Part shown: in pieces, positions 58,709-64,000 of the stretch
How positions within the stretch are numbered: the first letter of the stretch is position 1
Layout of the letters: the number at the start of each line of letters is the position of its first letter
Source of the DNA: DASUHT01 sp038230835
GTDB lineage: Bacteria > Actinomycetota > Thermoleophilia > Gaiellales > JAICJC01
Assembly: GCA_038230835.1 (NCBI GenBank)
Contig: JBBRMM010000002.1
Location: 62,001 to 126,000, forward strand
Reading direction: 5' to 3'
Length of the DNA stretch: 64,000 nucleotides
Made by a program: the position numbers and the translations under genes
Notes under the pieces: generated by a model
Told to the model about the DNA's origin: nothing
Database searches by the model: none
Seen by the model: only the letters and a program-made list of their open reading frames with translations

Positions 58709-59242
58709 ATGTCCAGACAGCCGGCACCCGAGTCGCTGCGAATCGTCGAAGAGTTCGTCAACACGATCGACCTCGAGAGCGGACGCGATCAGATCGCCAC
58801 GGTGTCCGGACTGCGGTCGTGGCTGGTCGATCACGCCCTGTCGGGGACGGTTGCAGCCACCGACGTGGATCGTGCACTGGATGCTCGGGAGGGGCTGCGC
58901 GCGCTGCTCGAGGAGCACTCCGGGCTCCCACCCGACGGCGGTCGGCTCGAAATGCTCGACCGGGTGCTCGCCTCCTCCCAGGTCACGCTACGCGTCGTCG
59001 ATGGGGTACCAACCGTGACGTCGGGGGGCGGGCTCGACGCGGCCCTGGCCGGCATGGTGGCGGCGATCCTGCAAGCTCGGGCCGATGGCAGCTGGCCGCG
59101 GTTGAAGGCCTGCCGCGAGCGCGGCTGCCGGTGGGCGTTCTACGATCATTCGAAGAACCGCTCCAGCACCTGGTGCGACATGGCGGTGTGCGGCAGCCGG
59201 TCGAAGGTGCGCGCCTACCGCGCCCGGCGAGCCGAAGCCTGA
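58709..59242 (+). CDS. CGNR zinc finger regulator
   Basis: 177 residues. The N-terminal domain (about 1-125) is an alpha-helical ligand domain ('EEFVNTIDLESGRDQIATVSGLRSWL', 'REGLRALLEEH'). The C-terminal CGNR zinc finger is clear: 'CRERGCRWAFYDHSKNRSSTWCDMAVCGSRSKVRAYR'. The CGSR in place of CGNR is a common variant. Such proteins are transcription factors that bind DNA through the finger. It is divergent from the unknown membrane protein, and both probably share the operator. Overlaps the convergent large gene by 28 bases. Confidence 0.88.
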   Translation: MSRQPAPESLRIVEEFVNTIDLESGRDQIATVSGLRSWLVDHALSGTVAATDVDRALDAREGLRALLEEHSGLPPDGGRLEMLDRVLASSQVTLRVVDGVPTVTSGGGLDAALAGMVAAILQARADGSWPRLKACRERGCRWAFYDHSKNRSSTWCDMAVCGSRSKVRAYRARRAEA

Positions 59243-62200
59243 TCGACCACCAGGTCGCGGAGCGCGGCCGACGACTTCGCGAACTCCCACCAACCCTGCA
59301 CGTGATCCTTCACGAAGGCCATGTTGCGCCCGTAACACAGTGGAATCAACGCCGCCTTGTCGACCACCGCCATCCGGTCGGCCTGGTGGAACAGCTCCAG
59401 CCGGTCGGCTCCGTTCCGCTGCTGCCGGGCGCGTTCGATCAGCGCATCGTAGGTGGGGTCCGCGTACCCGCCCTCGTTGGTCTTGGCCGTCGACTGGAGC
59501 AGCAGGCGCAGGCAGTACTCGGGGTCGGGGTAGCCGGGGAGCCAGCCGGCGACATAGAGCGGCGCGATGTCCCACGGCCGGCCGAGCGTCGGCACATCCG
59601 TCGCCCGCCACGGGTGCACGTCGACTTCCAGCCCCAGTACCTCGCGCCAGCCACCCAGGAGCACGTCGAGCATCGGGCCCCACACATCCTGCGCCGCCAG
59701 GCCGAGACGAGTTCCCGGGGTGAGGCCGGCGGCGGCCCATAGCTCGCGGGCCCGGTCCGGCTCGAAGCGCGGCGCGATATCGGGAGTGTGTCCCTGCAGC
59801 GCCGGTGGCACGATGCCGCCGGTTGCGACCGGCAGGTTGGCGGGCAACGCGGCCGCCAGCGCGTCCCGGTCGATCGACAGCGCGAGTGCCCGCCGAACGT
59901 CGATCCGCGACACCACCGGATGCGCGTGGTCGAAGCCGACGTACGCCGTCCATGCCGCCGGGCCCGGCTGGGCGGTCTGGTCGGAGGCGGGGAGATGATC
60001 GGCCACGCGAGGGGAGTAGACGACGCGCACCATGTCCACGTCGCCGCGCGAGTACTCGTGGAGGCCGGCGGCCACGTCCGCGCGCACGAACTCGACGCGG
60101 GCGACGTTGCCGGCGCCGGCGATATCGTCGGCGCGGCGTTCGATCACCAGCCGATCGAGCGTCCGCTCGGTCTGGCGGAAGCTGCCGCTGAGCACCTGCC
60201 GTTTCGGATCAGTCCAGTCGTCGCCGTCACGCTCGATCGCGTGCTGCGGCTGAGGGCCACCGTCGGGCCTGTTCATCACGCTCATGAAGTAGGGCGCGGG
60301 TGCCGCCAGCCGGAACTCGACCGTCCGCTCGTCGATCGCGTGCACGCCCACGCGGCCCGCATCCCGCTCGTGCCCGAGGTAGTAGTCCTGGGCGTTTTCG
60401 AGCACGAAGTACACGGCGACCGACGCACCCGGCTGCCCGGGGTCGAGCACCCGTCGGATGCCGTACTCGACATCGGAAGCGGTCAGCGGCTCGCCGTCCG
60501 ACCAGCGCAGCCCGGCGCGAAGGGTGAAGCGGTAGCGCAGACCGTCGTCGGACAGCTCCCAGCGCTCCGCCAGCGATGGCACGATCGAGCGCCCGGGTCG
60601 TGCCTCGACCAGACGATCGAACAGCTGCATGCAGAGCTGGATGTCCGGCCACCAGCCGGCTCGGGCCGGGTCCGGCACGCGGGGGGACATAGCTGGTTGC
60701 CACGCGAACCGTTGCCGTCGCGGGGCGCTCTGACCGCGCCGGCTGCCACTGGTCGAAGGCCCGGCCGTAGACGGTGTTGGCCTCGGCAAACCGCATCGAG
60801 GTCTGCAGCGCCAGGGCCAGCTTGAACAGCACCTCGCTCGCCTCCGCTCGCTGGTCGCGCTCCTCGAGCAGTGGAAGCAGTCCCCGGTAGTGCTCGATCG
60901 CCTCATCGAGCGACCACTCTTCCCGTGCGCGGTCGCCGGCCAGGGTCAGGTAGCGGATGGCCTTGTCGCCGTCGTCCGCGGCCAGCCAGTGGTGCGCCAG
61001 CAGGCCGTACACCTCGTGCGGCGCGTCGGCGTGGCGGCTCTCGAGCCACTCCGCTGCGCGCCTGTGCAGTGAGTGCCGGCTGGGGCCGAGGATCGTTCGG
61101 TAGGCGCCGTCCTGGATCAACGCGTGCTTGAACCGGTACTCGGGCTGGGGCCACCGACGTTCCTCGCGGACGAGGTCGAGCCGCTGCAGCTCCAGCAGGG
61201 AGCTGCGGACGTCGGTGCCGGCGTGGCACACGCCCTCCAGTAGCGGCAGGCCGAAGTGGCGGCCGACCACCGCCGCCGCGAGCAGCACGTCGTGGTCGGC
61301 GTCCCGGAGGCGGTCGATGCGGGCCAGGATCACCTGTTCGACGGTCGCCGGCAGCGCGACCTCGGCGTCGTGGTCGAACACCCAGGTGTCCCCCGCGACC
61401 CGGAGTGCACCGGCGTCGGCCAGCGAGCGCACGAGCTCCTCCAGATAGAACGGGTTGCCCTCGGCCGCTTCCAGCACACGCTGTGCCAACCCGTCCGGGA
61501 GCGCACCGCCGACCAGACCGGCGAGCAGCTCACGGTCGGCGTGCCCGGTCAGCGGCTCCAGCGCGAGCTCGGTGACCCGGTGCGGGTGCTCTCGCCCGGC
61601 GGTCTCGCGCAGACGCCAGCACGGATGATCCCGTTCGAGCCGCTGGGTGAAGATCAGCAGCACGGCCGCATCCTCGGGCAGGGCCAGCAGCCGGGTAGCG
61701 AGCTCGATCGAGGTCGCGTCGGCCCAGTGCATGTCCTCGAGGGCCACGATCACCGGCCGGTCGCGTGCCAGGCCGGCGATCAGCTCGCCCATCACCTCGA
61801 AGCTGCGGTACTGCAGCGCCTCCGGCGACAGCTCGGCTACCCGCGCGGCGGCATCCGGCTCGAGGGTCAGGCCGAGCACCGAGCCGAGGTAGGGGTACCG
61901 CTCGGCCGAGCTTTCGGGTGACACGGCATCGAGCGCTCGCCGAAGAGCGATCCGGACGCGCAGCTCGGGTTCGTCGATCGACACCTCGAGCCAGCCCCGG
62001 AGCAGATCGCGGAACGGCCAGAACGGCATCGACTCGCCGTAGGACACGCAGCGGCCCTCCAACCACAGCGGCGGTGGCGCGTCCGTGGGCTGGTGGCTCG
62101 CACGGGCGTGCAGCTCTGCGACCAGGCGGCTCTTCCCGATCCCGGCCTCCCCGGTCACGAAGAGCACTCCACCGGTCCCCGCCGATACGGCGTCGAGCAC

Positions 62201-62842
62201 CGCCTGGGCCTGGGTCAGCTCGCGCGTCCTGCCCACCAGCGCACCGTGCCGGCCGCCGGCCCGCGCACCCGCGGCGCCCCCGGTCACGCGTGACGCGCTG
62301 ACCGGTACGTTCTTGCCTTTGAGCTCGAGGTCGCCTGGCGCGTCCCAGTCGAAGATCGCCTCGACCAGGTCGCGGGTGGCCGCCGACACCAGCACGGCAC
62401 CCGCGGCGGCGGCCGACTGCAGGCGCGCCGCGATGTTCACCGTGTCTCCGTAGGCCCCGTACTCCACGCGCTGGCCCGCTCCCACGGCTCCCAGTACGAC
62501 CGGCCCGGTGGCGATCCCGACGCGCACGCCGAAGTCCGCGATCCCCCGGCCGCGGCGCACCTCCTCGCTGTAGGCGTCGATCTCGTGGGCGATGGCGAGC
62601 CCGCTTCGCACCGCGCGCTCGGCGTCGTCCTCGTGGGCGAGCGGGGCTCCGAACAGGGCCAGCACTCCGTCCCCGGCCAGGTCCTTGACGGTGCCGCCGA
62701 ACTGCTCGACCAGGTGCACGATGCGGGCCACGGCGTCGGCCACCACCAACCTTCCGACCTCGGCGTCCACCGACTCGGCGAGCGCGGTCGAGCCGACCAG
62801 GTCGGCGAACAGCGCGGTCACCACCTTGCGCTCCTCGCGCAT
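59215..62842 (-). pseudogene. adenylate cyclase-ATPase-TPR fused to a solute-binding domain, frameshifted
   Basis: N-terminal frame from ATG 62842: class III cyclase ('ALFADLVGSTALAESVDAEVGRLVVADAVARI', 'GTVKDLAGDGVLALFGAPLAHEDDA'), then AAA/STAND ATPase ('LFVTGEAGIGKSRLVAEL', 'IVALEDMHWADATSIEL'), then TPR-like helices. At the G6 run 60681-60686 the frame jumps by one base. Before it the protein reads 'TVRVATSYVPPR', and after it, in the other frame down to 59215, 'VPDPARAGWWPDIQLCMQLFDRLVEA', a family 5 extracellular solute-binding domain. Deleting one base joins them into about 1208 residues. A cytosolic cyclase with a peptide/nickel-binding-like domain is an unusual sensor. Confidence 0.78.
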
Positions 62843-62920
62843 CCCGGCAACCGCGGCAGGGGGCGTTACGGCTTCACTGTCGATCAGCGTAGTATCGCGT
62901 TTGGGAGGCGGGCCGGGAGC

Positions 62921-63415
62921 TCAGCGGCCGTGGCAGCGCTTGAACTTCAGGCCCGACCCGCACAGGCAGGGATCGTTGCGGCCGACGCTCCCGCCCCCGA
63001 ATCGCGCCTCCAGCGACGGCAGCGATTCGACCGGGGTGGCGGCGGGGGTACCGATGTCTCGCGCCATCCGGATGCGGTCGAGCTCGCGCAGATCGTCGTC
63101 GTCCAGCGTCAGCACCAGTTCGACCGGCTCGGCGGGTGCAGGCAGGGGCGGGTCGCCGGCCGCCAGGCCGAGTTCCGCCAGCAGCTCGTAACAGGCCGAC
63201 GGTGTCAAGCCGTCCGCGGTCGCGGGTACGTCCAACCGCGAGGGCGCGACCAGCCGGAATCGGTCCCAGCGCTCGCGCGCTGCGGCATCGGGGCCCTCTG
63301 TCAGGCGTTTGGCGAATGCTCGTCGGCCCGCGGCGTTGGTGCCCAGCGACGCGTGCGCCTCGAGCAGCTCGGAGGGCAGCCAGGCCGCCCATCCGCTGTC
63401 GATCAGTCCGCTCAT
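62921..63415 (-). CDS. SEC-C motif protein
   Basis: 164 residues. The C-terminus 'VGRNDPCLCGSGLKFKRCHGR' is the SEC-C zinc motif found at the end of SecA and in many small proteins. The N-terminal 135 residues are helical with an acidic middle ('ELVLTLDDDDLRELDRIRMARDIG') and have no known fold by eye. Function unknown; zinc binding is expected. TATGCT ends 6 nt before the ATG, so a leaderless start is likely. Confidence 0.82.
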   Translation of the reverse strand: MSGLIDSGWAAWLPSELLEAHASLGTNAAGRRAFAKRLTEGPDAAARERWDRFRLVAPSRLDVPATADGLTPSACYELLAELGLAAGDPPLPAPAEPVELVLTLDDDDLRELDRIRMARDIGTPAATPVESLPSLEARFGGGSVGRNDPCLCGSGLKFKRCHGR

Positions 63416-63421
63416 CCGGAA

Positions 63422-63427
63422 AGCATA
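63422..63427 (-). promoter_or_regulatory. -10-like box of the SEC-C gene, leaderless
   Basis: TATGCT on the minus strand ends 6 nt before ATG 63415, with no Shine-Dalgarno sequence. Confidence 0.45.
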
Positions 63428-63541
63428 GGCCGGTCAAGGCGCGTCATCCGGCACACCTTCGGCACGGGTCGGGTGGTGAAGCATGACGGGTCGGTTCGTA
63501 CGGTGAGGTGGTACACCCAATCCGCAACGAGGAGGTTCACC

Positions 63542-63760
63542 TTGCCCCATGTTCTTCGACGATTCGATCTCTGGTGGCTGCCGTACGCGCCGTTGGCGGT
63601 GCTCTGGCTGTTCGCCCCGTGGCTGATCCTGTTCGGCGCCATCGCGGGCTTCGGCCTGGATGCCGACCCGGCGCGGCGCGCCCGCTACCGCTGGGTCGGC
63701 AAGGCGTCGCTCGTGTGGACGCTGGTGGTGGCCGCGCTGGGCACGAGCGTCGGCGGATGA
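63542..63760 (+). CDS. small two-TM membrane protein
   Basis: 72 residues with two hydrophobic segments ('YAPLAVLWLFAPWLILFGAIAGFGL' and 'ASLVWTLVVAALGTSVGG') joined by a basic loop. TTG 63542 is preceded by GGAGG with a 6-nt gap, a strong ribosome site that fixes this rare start. No family recognised. It lies between the divergent SEC-C gene and the convergent HTH gene. Confidence 0.7.
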   Translation: MPHVLRRFDLWWLPYAPLAVLWLFAPWLILFGAIAGFGLDADPARRARYRWVGKASLVWTLVVAALGTSVGG

Positions 63761-63767
63761 GCGGAGG

Positions 63768-64000
63768 TCAGACCAGCTCACACATGCGGGCCGCCCACAC
63801 CTCGAGCGCGAGCTCGATCCGCGTCTGCGGCAGGTCGAGGTCGATCCGGTGGCGGGTCGACAGCAACGCCAGCCGCTCGTAGAGCCGCTGGCGGGCGATT
63901 CCCAGCCGGCGGGCGGCCGCAGCTTTCGACCACCCGGTCGCGACCAGCGCCTCCACTGTGCGCAGCCCCGAGTCGTCGAACCGGCTGGTGATGCGTCCAC
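63768..64000 (-). CDS. PucR-type C-terminal helix-turn-helix domain (5' end cut by window edge)
   Basis: At least 77 residues, open at the window edge, so the N-terminal domain is missing. 'FDDSGLRTVEALVATGWSKAAAARRLGIARQRLYERLALLSTRHRIDLDLPQTRIELALEVWAARM' matches the PucR C-terminal HTH (HTH_30): 'LR-TL..WL....S...AA..L.I.R..L..RL..I......DL' followed by 'R..L.LAL..'. The protein is probably a transcription factor for purine, amine or aromatic compound use. The gene's own target is unknown because its start lies outside the window. Confidence 0.75.
   Translation of the reverse strand, partial: GRITSRFDDSGLRTVEALVATGWSKAAAARRLGIARQRLYERLALLSTRHRIDLDLPQTRIELALEVWAARMCELV

Overview
The window is about 70% G+C and densely packed, with no gene-free stretch longer than 300 bases. 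Gene content fits an actinobacterium: an acyl-CoA carboxylase with a possible tiny epsilon-like subunit, a MoaD-MoaE fusion, EttA, a CGNR regulator, a PucR-type HTH, ATGA/GTGA overlaps between operon genes, and about fifteen genes that appear leaderless (TANNNT 5-8 nt before the start codon). Thermoleophilia-like affiliation is a guess from overall gene style. No rRNA, tRNA, CRISPR array, insertion sequence or prophage was found.

Layout. 1-19 kb is mostly housekeeping and secreted proteins: AIM24 protein, cupin, GH26-like glycosidase, MscS channel, delta-60-like beta-propeller, tryptophan 2,3-dioxygenase, amino acid permease, a large glycosidase-like lipoprotein, EttA, an M42 peptidase, a Tat-exported esterase, a VOC dioxygenase and a frameshifted sthA. 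18-33.5 kb is a one-carbon / methylated-amine cluster. It holds a pyrrolysine-free MttB-family methyltransferase with an aminotransferase and a 2-hydroxyacid dehydrogenase on the minus strand. Divergently there is an IclR regulator, corrinoid protein, MTHFR-like protein, pterin methyltransferase, corrinoid activase (RACo-like), DUF1638 protein, dimethylglycine/sarcosine dehydrogenase-like flavoprotein and zinc alcohol dehydrogenase. A homocysteine methyltransferase and a small 'virulence factor'-family protein follow. A perfect 9-bp inverted repeat lies between the divergent mttB-like and iclR starts.

37.5-51.2 kb is a selenium/molybdenum formate dehydrogenase region. The catalytic gene has an in-frame UGA with a bacterial SECIS hairpin. 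The FeS N-terminal part of the catalytic subunit is encoded by the last gene of the same operon. selA, selB, mobA, a MerR-HTH/TOBE protein and fdhD lie opposite, and moaDE is nearby. SelC (tRNA-Sec) and SelD are not in the window.

51-64 kb holds a methylmalonyl-CoA-mutase-family subunit, a sugar transferase, acyl-CoA carboxylase beta and alpha genes, a CGNR regulator beside a membrane protein, a very large cyclase-ATPase-TPR-solute-binding protein (frameshifted), and small proteins.

Together the two central regions suggest a route, not proven here. A methylated amine is demethylated through a corrinoid protein to methyl-tetrahydrofolate. The N-methylglycine remainder is oxidised by the flavoprotein. 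C1 units reach formate, and an NAD-linked selenocysteine formate dehydrogenase oxidises formate to CO2. Three genes are broken by single-base changes in G/C runs, which may be sequencing errors.
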